A stretch of DNA of 64,000 bases from positions 496,001-560,000 of the forward strand of contig NZ_CP102099.1 in the NCBI RefSeq assembly GCF_024582815.1, written 5' to 3'. Below are positions 12,468 through 22,500 of the stretch, piece after piece (positions within the stretch are counted from its first letter, which is position 1; every line of letters begins with the position of its first letter). Origin of the DNA: Acinetobacter colistiniresistens (GTDB lineage: Bacteria; Pseudomonadota; Gammaproteobacteria; Pseudomonadales; Moraxellaceae). The translations under genes and the position numbers were made by a program. A model generated the notes under the pieces. It did not search any database and was not told the DNA's origin. It saw only the letters and a program-made list of their open reading frames with translations.

Positions 12468-12503
12468 AAAACAACGGCTTTGATCGCTCAAAACCGTTGT
12501 TTT
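12468..12503. terminator. Terminator downstream of betT
   Basis: AAAACAACGG and CCGTTGTTTT pair around a 16-nt loop, with A and T tracts on either side. It lies 25 bp after the betT stop and also shields the gene from the rRNA region. Confidence 0.75.
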
Positions 12504-12527
12504 CAGTATTGCAATAAGTACTTTCTC

Positions 12528-14504
12528 TTAAGGAGTACTCCCTCTCACAATATTCAAGAAGTATAGATGACGTTCATATTGATCAATAATGTCCTGGATT
12601 AAATCTTCCTGCGTCCAATCCATCACATCATAGTTTTGCCCACCCTCTCTTAAGAAGACTTCTGCTTGGAAGTAATTGGCCTCATCTTCCTCCGCTCGTC
12701 CCAACATAAAACTTGGTGGAACAGTGGCATGGGAGATCACTTTATAAGTGAAGTTAATTTCATGATGATGATCGACATGCAATTGCAGACCATTTTCGAT
12801 TTCACGTATCTCCACTTCCAAGTGACGGCGTTTAAATTCACGTTGAATACTTTCAAAGGCTTTACGCACCTGTGTCTCGATATAGTGCTGAACTTCAGTT
12901 TCTGTATCCGGGTAATGCATGATCAGACCCAGACGTTGCTGCCAACTACGTGGATTATTGATGGCACGTGGGGTAATGCGCGCTTCCTGAATGGCTTTCA
13001 TCTTGGTGACATCCAGCTTTAAGGCCTTTAACAGCCCCCAGCTCATCAACAACATAATAAAAGTAAAAGGTAATGCACTCATAATGATGGAAGATTGCAA
13101 TGCAGACAGACCACCCACCAACAATAGAATAATGGCCAATGCTGCCATCAACACCGTCCAAAACAAACGTTGCCATGTTGGAGAGTTTTCAGTTTTAGCG
13201 GTGAGATAATCGGTAACCAACGCACCCGAATCCGCAGAGGTGACGAAAAAGAGCATCACCAATACCGTCGCCAATAAGCTCATCACTCCTGAAAACGGCA
13301 AGTGATTCAAAAACTCAAATAAAGCCACTGATGAATCCGTTTGCACAGCATGAAGCAAACTTACATTATGTTCTTGCATAATACTGAATAAAGCAGCATT
13401 ACCTAAAAAGCCCATCCAGATGATGGTAAAGCCTGTCGGAATCAGTAACACCCCGACAATAAATTCACGAATGGTTCGGCCACGCGACACACGGGCAATA
13501 AACATCCCCACAAATGGCGACCATGAAATCCACCATGCCCAGTACATAATGGTCCAACCGCCAATCCAGCCATTCGGTTGATAGGCATAGAGGTTAAAGG
13601 TCATACCAAATAGATTCGACATATACGAACCCATGTTTTGAATGGTGGTTTGCAGTAAATAGATACTTGGCCCCGCAATAAACACAAAGGCCAGCAGCAC
13701 CAAAGCCAGAATCAGGTTCAGCTCAGAAAGGCGTTTTACCCCCTTATCTAAGCCCAAAAATACGGACATGGATGCCAAAATACTCACAAATACAATTAAA
13801 CCGACTTGGACTTGGCTACTTTGCTCGATTCCAAATAGATAATGTAGGCCTGAGTTGATTTGCGTCACACCAAAACCGAGAGAGGTTGCTACACCAAAAA
13901 CGGTACCAATGGTAGCGAAGGTATCAATACCATCGCCCCAAGGCCCATAAATTTTCTTACCAATAATGGGATATAAAGCCGAACGGGTTTTTAACGGCAG
14001 ATTATGGCGATAAGCAAAATAGGCCAAAGCCAGTCCAACCACGGCGTAAATCGCCCATGCATGTAAACCCCAATGGAAAAAGGTAATCCTCAGGGCTTGT
14101 TGTGCCGCAGCTACACTTTCAGGGTCACCACTCGGTGGGCTGACATAGTGCATCACAGGTTCAGCCACACCAAAGAACATCAAACCGATACCCATGCCTG
14201 CGGTAAACAGCATGGCAAACCACGAGCCATTGCTATATTCAGGTTGGCTGTGATCAGGTCCTAATTTGATTTTACCGCTGGCTGAACAGGCAATATAAAT
14301 CAGCAGAATCAGAAATACCGCAACAGATAAAACATAGAACCAGCTAAAAGAGTCCGTAATCCATTGCTTCAGTTGTTGGGTCAAAAATTCAAATGAACTG
14401 GGTGCGATGACAACGATTGCGATAAAAATCGCAATGATTATTACCGTGCTTAAAAACACGTTTGGATTCACATTCGCAAACTGCGAAGATGGCTTGGAAG
14501 GCAT
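12528..14504 (-). CDS. betT: BCCT family choline/betaine transporter, BetT type
   Basis: A 658-residue inner-membrane transporter with 12 predicted helices over about residues 18-500. The BCCT hallmarks are GMGIGLMFFGVAEP early in the fold and the tryptophan-rich WAWWISWSPFVGMFIARVSRGRTIREF segment (TM8 and following loop) that forms the trimethylammonium site. A hydrophilic C-terminal extension of about 150 residues (from GLLKALKLDVTKM onward) is typical of BetT-type choline carriers, where it takes part in osmotic activation; BetP/OpuD-like carriers are shorter. It is proton-coupled choline uptake by family knowledge. No betABI genes are in the window, so the substrate is inferred. Confidence 0.85.
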   Translation of the reverse strand: MPSKPSSQFANVNPNVFLSTVIIIAIFIAIVVIAPSSFEFLTQQLKQWITDSFSWFYVLSVAVFLILLIYIACSASGKIKLGPDHSQPEYSNGSWFAMLFTAGMGIGLMFFGVAEPVMHYVSPPSGDPESVAAAQQALRITFFHWGLHAWAIYAVVGLALAYFAYRHNLPLKTRSALYPIIGKKIYGPWGDGIDTFATIGTVFGVATSLGFGVTQINSGLHYLFGIEQSSQVQVGLIVFVSILASMSVFLGLDKGVKRLSELNLILALVLLAFVFIAGPSIYLLQTTIQNMGSYMSNLFGMTFNLYAYQPNGWIGGWTIMYWAWWISWSPFVGMFIARVSRGRTIREFIVGVLLIPTGFTIIWMGFLGNAALFSIMQEHNVSLLHAVQTDSSVALFEFLNHLPFSGVMSLLATVLVMLFFVTSADSGALVTDYLTAKTENSPTWQRLFWTVLMAALAIILLLVGGLSALQSSIIMSALPFTFIMLLMSWGLLKALKLDVTKMKAIQEARITPRAINNPRSWQQRLGLIMHYPDTETEVQHYIETQVRKAFESIQREFKRRHLEVEIREIENGLQLHVDHHHEINFTYKVISHATVPPSFMLGRAEEDEANYFQAEVFLREGGQNYDVMDWTQEDLIQDIIDQYERHLYFLNIVRGSTP

Positions 14505-14656
14505 AATTCCCTCACGTTATTCTAATGATAATGGACAGGCCATAATGGCCAAAGAAGACATTCACACAGTGAACAAAAGCGAGCTTAAATTTCGCAAAAC
14601 TCGGTATAAATTATAAAAAATGTGAAAAATAAAGCAGTTGTAATGCTGTAACAAAG

Positions 14657-15352
14657 CTAATCTTTATCATTCAACTGTTTAGGCACATGCGCAATATACT
14701 GTAAAGCAATCAAACGAGAGACCACGACAGCCAGATACATCACCCCACCAAACATTTGTAACATGGCCAGCACACGAGCTGCTGGACTCAGTGGCATCAA
14801 ATCAGACAGACCCGTTGCCGATTGCAGGCTAAAGCTGAGGAAGAGTAGATCAAGCCAACTTTGTAGTGCTTGTGGCTGATTGGGATTTTGGAAACTATCA
14901 GGCAGAATTAGCTGACAGATACTATATAGAAAGGCAAAAGCCCAAGCGATTAAGGTAAATACCGCTCCCGCTGCAAACAATTCATCTTTGGTCAGATAAC
15001 GATCCGCAAACATATAGCGCAACAGACCATAGGCCGCATAGAAATAGGCCAAAGCTTCGAAACTATGGGCAATGATTTGAATGGTCGGGTTGCCATAACC
15101 CATAAAAATCATAATCGAAAATAGAAAGGCACCACTGACAAAGATCAGTCCCCAAAAGGTAAACACAGGGCTTTGCCGAATCACTTTGGCAATAATCAAT
15201 AATGCCAAAACACCCAAGGACCAGGTTAAAGCCCGATATTCACTGTGCCCTGTAGTCAACATATATAAAACCAATAACGCCAGCTGAACCAGTAATAACC
15301 ATGCCGATGGCAATAACCGAAAGCTATCCCAAAATTGTTTTAAGCTCTGCAT
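14657..15352 (-). CDS. Ion-channel-like membrane protein
   Basis: A 231-residue membrane protein with about seven hydrophobic segments. The last two flank a pore-like loop: LLFLSFSLQSATGLSDLMPLSPAARVLAMLQMFGGVMYLAVVVSRLIAL. The layout (helix, S/T-x-x-G-x-S/G-D loop, PxxxxxR, helix with G-V-x-Y-L) is that of the two-helix potassium-channel domain, with TGLSD where canonical channels have TVGYGD. Similar small proteins are annotated as ion channels, but their conductance is not known. It stands between betT and a TetR gene, all on the same strand, and may belong to osmotic adaptation; that is inference. Confidence 0.65.
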   Translation of the reverse strand: MQSLKQFWDSFRLLPSAWLLLVQLALLVLYMLTTGHSEYRALTWSLGVLALLIIAKVIRQSPVFTFWGLIFVSGAFLFSIMIFMGYGNPTIQIIAHSFEALAYFYAAYGLLRYMFADRYLTKDELFAAGAVFTLIAWAFAFLYSICQLILPDSFQNPNQPQALQSWLDLLFLSFSLQSATGLSDLMPLSPAARVLAMLQMFGGVMYLAVVVSRLIALQYIAHVPKQLNDKD

Positions 15353-15397
15353 GTTGTTTTCCTTGCTATTGTTATGATTTTCATTGTGTTAATCGCA

Positions 15398-15994
15398 TCA
15401 GACTGTAACTAAAAAGGCAACAATCATTTTAGAGAGTTCTTGTTGCAGTCGTTGTTCTTCAATCAACAAGGTATTCTTACTGGCATAACGCATCATGGTA
15501 AATAAAGTACTGTTAATTATCACAAAAGATTTATGTTTTAAAGTTTCAAAATCCCAGTGTGGATAATAGCGACCAAATAAATACATGCCGATTTCCAGAA
15601 AATGTTGTTCCAGTAGCTGTGCCGCTTCGGAATCGCTATAGGCATGCCAGTTTTTGAGAATCTCGATGAAAAAACCCTGATCGGATTTCAACGTTTCAAA
15701 GCCAAAAGCGATACTTAATCTGATGATGTCCTGAATAGCAGTTTGTTGTTGCAGCATCACCAGTTGCTTGAGTGCTTGCCCCAAGTGTTCACTTTTACGC
15801 AACAGCAATTCCGCGATGATCTGTTCTTTATTTTCAAAATACTGATAAATTGAACCGACACTAACCCCTGATTTTTCAGAAATTTTTGGGGTTGTGATCT
15901 GTAGCACACCATACTCAGAAATACATTTCTGTGTCCCTTCCAGAATGCTGTTAACAATCATTTTGGCGCGCTGTTGCTGTGGTCTTTTTCTCAT
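15398..15994 (-). CDS. TetR/AcrR family regulator
   Basis: A 198-residue regulator. The ATG at 15994 has a strong ribosome site (GAGG) and begins MRKRPQQQRAK; a TTG four codons upstream overlaps that site and is rejected. Residues 10-60 form the HTH (ISEKSGVSVGSIYQYFENKEQI is recognition helix plus the tail motif). The rest is a helical ligand-binding domain. It is divergent from the MpaB-like gene with an 85-bp gap that contains repeats, so it most likely represses that gene and itself. Confidence 0.88.
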   Translation of the reverse strand: MRKRPQQQRAKMIVNSILEGTQKCISEYGVLQITTPKISEKSGVSVGSIYQYFENKEQIIAELLLRKSEHLGQALKQLVMLQQQTAIQDIIRLSIAFGFETLKSDQGFFIEILKNWHAYSDSEAAQLLEQHFLEIGMYLFGRYYPHWDFETLKHKSFVIINSTLFTMMRYASKNTLLIEEQRLQQELSKMIVAFLVTV

Positions 15995-16011
15995 CCTCAG
16001 CCTCAATTGAA

Positions 16012-16038
16012 ATGCGAATTGAATGCGAATAAATATTC
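16012..16038. promoter_or_regulatory. Repeat/dyad in the tetR-mpaB gap (candidate operator)
   Basis: ATGCGAAT occurs twice in tandem (16012-16019 and 16023-16030). The second copy runs into a GAATA-AA-TATTC perfect dyad (16027-16038). Placed between two divergent genes, one a TetR regulator, this is a likely operator. Confidence 0.5.
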
Positions 16039-16079
16039 ATATTAAGCTTTGATTAAATAACAATCACAGGTTGTATGCA

Positions 16080-17288
16080 ATGCAAAGTATCGTTAGACCT
16101 AAACGCTTGGCAGGGTTTGAAGAGATGATTCAAACCAATATCAAAACTAAAATTCTCAGTTATATAACCCAGCAGCAGGTGCAGCCGAGTTATGAAGATT
16201 ATCTCGCGCTCAATACCGCCCTGCAAAGTGGAGATGCACCGATGGATCAACTGCTGTTGTGGGTGTTACAAAATCCCAAACAGCATCGTAAATACTTTGA
16301 AACGGCGTTATATCAAGGTCTCGATAAATTGCCGCATGAAATTGCTGAACTGACCGCCTTCTTCCAGTTAGTGGAACAAAAACCTGATTGGTATGAACAA
16401 GTCAAAATCGATGAAGCCATTAAATTTACTTATCGCCTCGGCATCAATAACGGACTTGTTCTGCGAGATTTATCGCTAATGACAGGTTATTTGTACCCTG
16501 GTTTTAATCAACCTTTAATTCTGACAGGCGCTTTAAAAAAACAGGCAGGAACCCGTTTAGCCGAAACCACCAAATGGTGGGTGGATATCACCGAACCAAA
16601 CGGGTTTGAACGTTTTAGCAAAGGCTTTACCTCTACGATTTTTGTACGTTTTATTCATTCACTTGTTCGTCATCAGCTACAAAAATCAGAGAAATGGGAT
16701 GCCGACACTTGGGGTCTACCAATCAACCAGTATGATCAGGCGATGACCAATATTGCTTTTAGTGGTGTGGTACTGATTGGTATTCGGGCTTTGGGGGTTT
16801 TTCCTAACAAGCAGGAAATTGATAGCTTTTTACATTTCTGGAAATATGTAGGCTGGTTAATGGGTGTGGATGAAAAATGGTTAGTCAATAAAGAATCAGA
16901 GGGTTGGAAAATGATGTACTGGATGCAATTTGCACACCCCCAATCAGATGCCAGCAGTATTTCATTAGGTTCCAGTCTGTCCAAAGAACCCTTCGAGCGG
17001 AAATATCGCTATCTACGCTCTTTCCAGCAGAAGCTGGCGTATAAGCAACATCTAGAAATTACCCAGTTTTTTATTGGTCGCAAAAAAATGCAGAAGTTGG
17101 GTTTAGCCCCACAATCGGCCTCATGGTTTGCCTATTATCTGATTGGTCGCAATTTAGCGCTGTATAGCAGTGCCAAATTTATTCCAAAGTTAAACCGAGT
17201 GCTTGAGCAAAATGGACGACATCTACAACGCATCGGCTTGTCTCTTTATCGAAATCAGACGCAGCAACTGGCCAGTATGCATCAATAG
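16080..17288 (+). CDS. MpaB/rubber-oxygenase (DUF2236) family protein
   Basis: A 402-residue protein beginning at the ATG at 16080, which is 9 bp after ACAGG; an in-frame TTG at 16071 is possible. The central part carries the DUF2236 signature: LTGALKKQAGTRLAETTKWWVDIT followed by GFERFSKGFTSTIFVRFIHSLVRHQL, where the HSLVRH histidines match the conserved heme-ligand region of Lcp/MpaB-type oxygenases. Characterised relatives are heme b proteins that cleave isoprenoid chains (Lcp rubber oxygenase) or the side chain in mycophenolic acid synthesis. The substrate in Acinetobacter is unknown. The divergent TetR gene suggests induction by a small hydrophobic compound. Confidence 0.75.
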   Translation: MQSIVRPKRLAGFEEMIQTNIKTKILSYITQQQVQPSYEDYLALNTALQSGDAPMDQLLLWVLQNPKQHRKYFETALYQGLDKLPHEIAELTAFFQLVEQKPDWYEQVKIDEAIKFTYRLGINNGLVLRDLSLMTGYLYPGFNQPLILTGALKKQAGTRLAETTKWWVDITEPNGFERFSKGFTSTIFVRFIHSLVRHQLQKSEKWDADTWGLPINQYDQAMTNIAFSGVVLIGIRALGVFPNKQEIDSFLHFWKYVGWLMGVDEKWLVNKESEGWKMMYWMQFAHPQSDASSISLGSSLSKEPFERKYRYLRSFQQKLAYKQHLEITQFFIGRKKMQKLGLAPQSASWFAYYLIGRNLALYSSAKFIPKLNRVLEQNGRHLQRIGLSLYRNQTQQLASMHQ

Positions 17289-17295
17289 TCCATAA

Positions 17296-17322
17296 AAAAG
17301 CCCTCAATCAATGAGGGCTTTT
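17296..17322. terminator. Bidirectional terminator between mpaB-like gene and actP
   Basis: AAAAGCCCTCA pairs with TGAGGGCTTTT around a 5-nt loop. It sits between convergent genes and has A/T tracts on both sides. Confidence 0.85.
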
Positions 17323-17341
17323 ATTTTACAATTGATTGTGA

Positions 17342-19057
17342 TTAATGATCTGAAGCACCAGATGCACCGATCCCCGTCATTGAGCGAACAAACTGAGCAT
17401 CAAAGGCTTTACGCTCTTTCTCTGCACGTGCTGATTTGTCCGTAACCGAGAAGAACCAGCAGCAAAGGAATGAAAGCGGCATAGCAAATAATGCTGGACC
17501 ATTGAATGGGTTTGGCGCAGTTTCAGAAATCGCCAGTGTATCTACCCAAACCGCTTTCGACAGAATGATCAGGGTCACTGCACCCACGAGACCAACAACA
17601 CCACCAATCACTGCACCACGTGTGGTTAAACCTTTCCAGAACATGGATAACACCAACACTGGGAAGTTTGCACAACATGCCACCGAGAAGGCCAAACCCA
17701 CCATAAAGGCAACGTTTTGTTTCTCGAACAAAACCCCCAAGATCATGGCAAAAATTGCTAAACCTAGCGTTGCGATTTTTGACATACGCAACTCTGATTG
17801 TGGCGTGGTTTTGCCTTTTTTAAACACGTTGGCATACAGGTCATGTGAAATTGCAGATGCACCTGAAAGGGTTAAGCCCGCTACCACAGCAAGGATGGTT
17901 GCGAATGCCACCGCAGAGATAAAGCCCATGAACAGGTCACCGCCGACGGCATCACTTAAGTGAACCGCAGCCATGTTGTTCCCCCCCACCAACTCCAATT
18001 TACCCGTCAATGCTGATTTCGCAACATCAAGAAACTGTGGATTGTTGGCAACAAACAAGATCGCACCAAAACCGATAATGAAGGTCAAAAGATAGAAGTA
18101 ACCAATAAAGCCTGTTGCCACCACAACCGATTTACGTGCTTCTTTCGCATCTTTCACAGTGAAGAAACGCATCAAGATATGCGGTAAGCCAGCCGTACCA
18201 AACATCAAGGCCAGACCAAGAGAAAGCGCATCAATCGGGTTGGCAGCCAGTTTACCCGGTCCCATGATTTTTGCGGCTTCATCCCAACTCATATGATGTA
18301 CTTGGCTATAAACACCAATGGCTTGGTTAAACATATTGGTGAAGCTAAAACCAACCGCTTTCATGACCATGAAAGCCATAAAGGTTGCACCACTGAGTAA
18401 CATGACCGCTTTAATAATTTGTACCCAAGTCGTCGCCAACATCCCACCGAACATGACATAGGCCATCATCAGCAAACCGACGATCACTACAGCAATGTTG
18501 TAGTTCAAACCAAAGAGTAGTTTGATCAACTGACCTGCACCCACCATCTGTGCAATCAGATAGAACGCAACCACCACCAATGAGCTGAATGCAGCCAAGG
18601 TACGGACGGGTTTTTCTTCCAGACGGAATGACACCACATCGGACAGGTTATATTTACCCAAGTTACGCAAACGTTCCGCCACCAGGAATAAAACGATTGG
18701 CCAACCCACCATAAAACCCAGTGAATAGAGTAGACCATCAAAACCAGAACTGAATACGAGTGCCGAAATACCGAGGAACGATGCCGCTGACATAAAGTCA
18801 CCTGCAATCGCCAAACCATTTTGAAAACCGCTGATTCCGCCACCTGCGGTATAGAAGTCTTGTGCGGATTGCGTCTGTTTTGCTGCCCACTTGGTGATGA
18901 ACAAGGTAAAACCAACAAAGATCATAAACATAATGATCGCATGCCAGTTGGTTGCCTGCTGTTCAGCCGCACCCAAATCTGGGCCCGCAAATGCGACACT
19001 GCTACAACAAAAGCTGAGCAGCGTAAACAATATCGCTTTAAATGATGTCCCTTTCAT
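17342..19057 (-). CDS. actP: Cation/acetate symporter ActP
   Basis: A 571-residue sodium:solute symporter that imports acetate and related short monocarboxylates. The ATG at 19057 is chosen because it opens a signal peptide ([14 protein letters not shown]...SVAFA), as in E. coli ActP; upstream in-frame starts fall inside yjcH. Thirteen helices follow, with the SSS motifs [35 protein letters not shown] and [19 protein letters not shown]. It lies 1 bp after the yjcH stop, the usual yjcH-actP operon. The divergent CrbS-like kinase gene is its probable regulator. Confidence 0.93.
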   Translation of the reverse strand: MKGTSFKAILFTLLSFCCSSVAFAGPDLGAAEQQATNWHAIIMFMIFVGFTLFITKWAAKQTQSAQDFYTAGGGISGFQNGLAIAGDFMSAASFLGISALVFSSGFDGLLYSLGFMVGWPIVLFLVAERLRNLGKYNLSDVVSFRLEEKPVRTLAAFSSLVVVAFYLIAQMVGAGQLIKLLFGLNYNIAVVIVGLLMMAYVMFGGMLATTWVQIIKAVMLLSGATFMAFMVMKAVGFSFTNMFNQAIGVYSQVHHMSWDEAAKIMGPGKLAANPIDALSLGLALMFGTAGLPHILMRFFTVKDAKEARKSVVVATGFIGYFYLLTFIIGFGAILFVANNPQFLDVAKSALTGKLELVGGNNMAAVHLSDAVGGDLFMGFISAVAFATILAVVAGLTLSGASAISHDLYANVFKKGKTTPQSELRMSKIATLGLAIFAMILGVLFEKQNVAFMVGLAFSVACCANFPVLVLSMFWKGLTTRGAVIGGVVGLVGAVTLIILSKAVWVDTLAISETAPNPFNGPALFAMPLSFLCCWFFSVTDKSARAEKERKAFDAQFVRSMTGIGASGASDH

Positions 19058-19058
19058 C

Positions 19059-19391
19059 TCAGTGCATCCCTTTTTCATGTGCAATGGCCTCAACTTCCTT
19101 GAGCGCCTCTTCATTCAGTTGGTCGAGCGTATTATTGGCAATGTAGGAATACACACCACATAAGACAAATGACAATACGATAATGCCTAACCCAAGAGGA
19201 ATTCCCCAAGTAGTTACGCCACCGCTAAATGAACTCGCTAAAAATTCTTTGTTGTAACCAACCAAAAGCATAAATCCAACGTAGATAAACAGCATGATTG
19301 CTGTTAATGTCCAACTTAATGTGCGCTTTTTGCTGACCATCTCTTGAAACTTTGGATTATGTAGAATGCGATCTACCTGTGAATCATCCAT
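19059..19391 (-). CDS. yjcH: DUF485 membrane protein YjcH
   Basis: A 110-residue inner-membrane protein with two transmembrane helices (about residues 28-48 and 62-84) and the DUF485 motif [22 protein letters not shown]. It starts at the ATG at 19391; two codons upstream is a TTG that is less likely. It is co-transcribed with actP, and the proteins are thought to work together in acetate uptake, although YjcH has no firm biochemical role. Confidence 0.92.
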   Translation of the reverse strand: MDDSQVDRILHNPKFQEMVSKKRTLSWTLTAIMLFIYVGFMLLVGYNKEFLASSFSGGVTTWGIPLGLGIIVLSFVLCGVYSYIANNTLDQLNEEALKEVEAIAHEKGMH

Positions 19392-19551
19392 AATCAACTC
19401 CTTATTTTTGTGCCCAACCGTGGACCCTTTTCCGCATGGGATTTTTCATTATTCAAATTAACAAGATTATGCTTGACTCGTAACTTAGACTTTGGTCTCT
19501 AAATGCAAATCTCTACTCCTTGCTCTGCCTGTGCTTCGGGTATGATAAAAA

Positions 19552-22500
19552 ATGGAATTTGATCACGTGAGCAATATGAACAGTTGGCTTATTCTTGGGG
19601 TATTGGCCCTGTATATTGTGCTGTTATTCGGCTGTGCTTTTTTTGGCGAAAAACATGCCAGCCGTTTAGGTATGCGCGGTCGGATGCTGCTGTTCAGTTT
19701 AACCTTGGGTGTCTATTGCTCTTCATGGACTTTTTACGGTGCGACAGGCGCAGCCGTTCGCCAAGGTGTGATTTTCCTCCCCATTTATCTGGGTCCATTA
19801 CTGTTTATCTGGTTTGGTTATGATATCTGGAAGCGCTTAGGCCGGATTCGTCAGCACCATGCCATTTCGTCGATTGCCGATTTTGTTGCCGCTCGTTACG
19901 GCAAGAGCGGTAGTTTAGCTGCGTTAGTGACCATTCTAGCCGTGATTGCAATTGTGCCCTATCTGGCGTTGCAACTACGTGCCATTGCCTTGAGTGCATC
20001 GGTGATTCTGGAGCAAAATGCCCATATTCACACCACCACCAATAGTGTGTTGGTATTGACAGCCGTACTGGCAATTTTGGCAATGATTTTTGGTACCCGT
20101 CATATTGCCCATACCGAACAACACGGCGGCTTGATGTTAGCCGTTGCATTTGAGTCCTTTGTCAAACTGTTTGCTCTACTCTGTGTAGCGGCATTCTTCT
20201 TATTGCAATCGCCTGACAATATCAAACAGGTCAGCAGCGATGTTCACCAGCATTTCCATGACCTGCAACAATTGGGCGTTCCTGAAACCTTTTGGGTGCA
20301 GACCTTGTTGGCGGGCTTAGCCATGATTTGCCTGCCGCGCCAGTTTCACGTGGCCGTGGTCGAACTACGTGATGAAAAACATATTCGCGGCGCACGACGC
20401 TGGTTCGCGGCTTATCTCATTCTGACTGTGATTGCAATTATCCCGATTGCCAGTTGGGCATTACACTCCTTACCAGAATCACTGGGTACGCCAGATATAG
20501 CGGTATTGGCCCTGCCTTTAAGCTATCAACAAGAATGGTTGGCCTTATTGGCATTCTTAGGCGGCTTTTCAGCTTCAACAGGGATGCTGTTGGTGGCCTC
20601 AGTAGCACTGTCGATCATGCTGAGTAATGACCTGATCATGCCTGCATTATGGCGCTTTAAAATCATTTCCCGCCATGATCAACATTTGCCGCGTGTGCTG
20701 AAACTAACCCGTCGGATTAGCATCATCAGTGTGATGTTGCTGGGTTTTTTATTCTTCCACTTCTTTAATGACATTAACCAGCTTTCTGTTTTTGGTTTAT
20801 TGGCCTTTAGTGCAGTGGCACAATTTTCTCCTGCACTGATTGGTGGACTCTACTGGCGCGGTGCCAGTCGTCAAGGGGTCTATGTCGGCTTACTCATGGG
20901 CTTTGCCATGTGGAGCTATACACTGCTCTTCCCAACGGTATTGCGTAGTTTGCCTGATCATTATCAAGACTTTGCACAACATCTGTTATTGTTTGGCCCT
21001 TTTGACATTAATGGCTTACGTCCTGAAGCACTCCTCGGATTTGAATCTTTTGCGCCCCTCACCCACGGCGTATTGTGGTCATTGGGTCTCAACGTGGTGC
21101 TGTATATCTGGGTATCTCGCCTCTATCGTCCAAGTGTGGCAGAACAAATTCAGGCAGAAAGCTTTTTCTATTATGAAAGCAAACCTTTGCCATCCGCACA
21201 ATCGAATACTGACCTGACCGACCTGCATTTGAATGCTGCACGCCTCAAAGTCGGTGATCTACTGGCTCTGGCCAAACGGGTTACAGGGGATAAGCCTACC
21301 CTGCAAGCCTTCCAGCAGTTCTGTGAACAAAACCATGTAGTTTTAAATGAGAATCACGTAGCCAATGGCATGTGGTGGCGTTTTACCGAGCAATATCTGG
21401 CTGGGATTATTGGTGCCGCTTCTGCCCGTACCTTGCTGACCACCGCCATGATTAACAATGGCCTAGCCCTTGGGCAAGTCGCCAATATTCTGGATCAGGC
21501 CTCGCAGTGGCAACGTTTCAACCAAAACTTACTCATGACCATGATTGATCATATGACCCAGGGTGTCAGCGTGGTAGATAAAAACATGTGTCTGGTGGCA
21601 TGGAATAATCAATATCTTAAACTGTTTGATTATCCTAAGGATCTGGTCTATGTCGGCTGTCCAATCGCTGATTTGATTCGTTATAACGCGGAGCGTGGTG
21701 AATGTGGTCCCGGCCCTGTGGAAGAACACGTCCGTAAACGGCTGCACTGGATGAAAGTCGGCAGTGCACATGAATTTGAACGCATCCGTAAAGATGGTTT
21801 GGTCATTCAAATGCGCGGCAATCCAATTGAAGGCGGTGGTTTTGTCACAACATTCGCGGATATTACCGCCTTCCGCGAAAATGAAGCCATCTTGGAAGAG
21901 CGTGTCAGTGATCGAACTCAACAGCTAGCCAATGCCCTGACTGAACAGCAATTGGCGCTGGAACAAGCCGATAAAGCCAATCAATCCAAAAGCCGCTTTT
22001 TGGCAGCCGCCAGCCATGACTTATTACAGCCGATGCATGCAGCACGTTTGTTTAGTACCGCGCTAGAACAAAGCGTACATTCAACGGAAGATCAACAAAC
22101 CTTGCAACAGCTGGATCGTGCCCTGTATGGCGCGGAAAGTATGCTCTCTGCACTACTGGATATTGCCCGTTTGGAAGGCGGTACCATTCAAGCTAAACGT
22201 CAAGCCTATTCTCTGCATGACCTGTTAAATGACCTTGAGCTGCAATTTAAATCGATTGCGGCGCAACGCAATATTCAACTGTCTGTTCACGACACTAAAT
22301 TTTGGGTCGATACCGACCCACAATGGATGCGACGCATTATCCAGAACTTTGTCAGCAATGCATTGCGCTATACCGCACAAGGTCGTGTGGTGGTCGGTGT
22401 GTTACGTTCAGCTCAACGTCCGAAGCATATTAGAATTGGGGTCTGGGATACTGGCCCTGGGATTAATGAACAACAACGCCTGAAACTATTCCAAGAGTTT

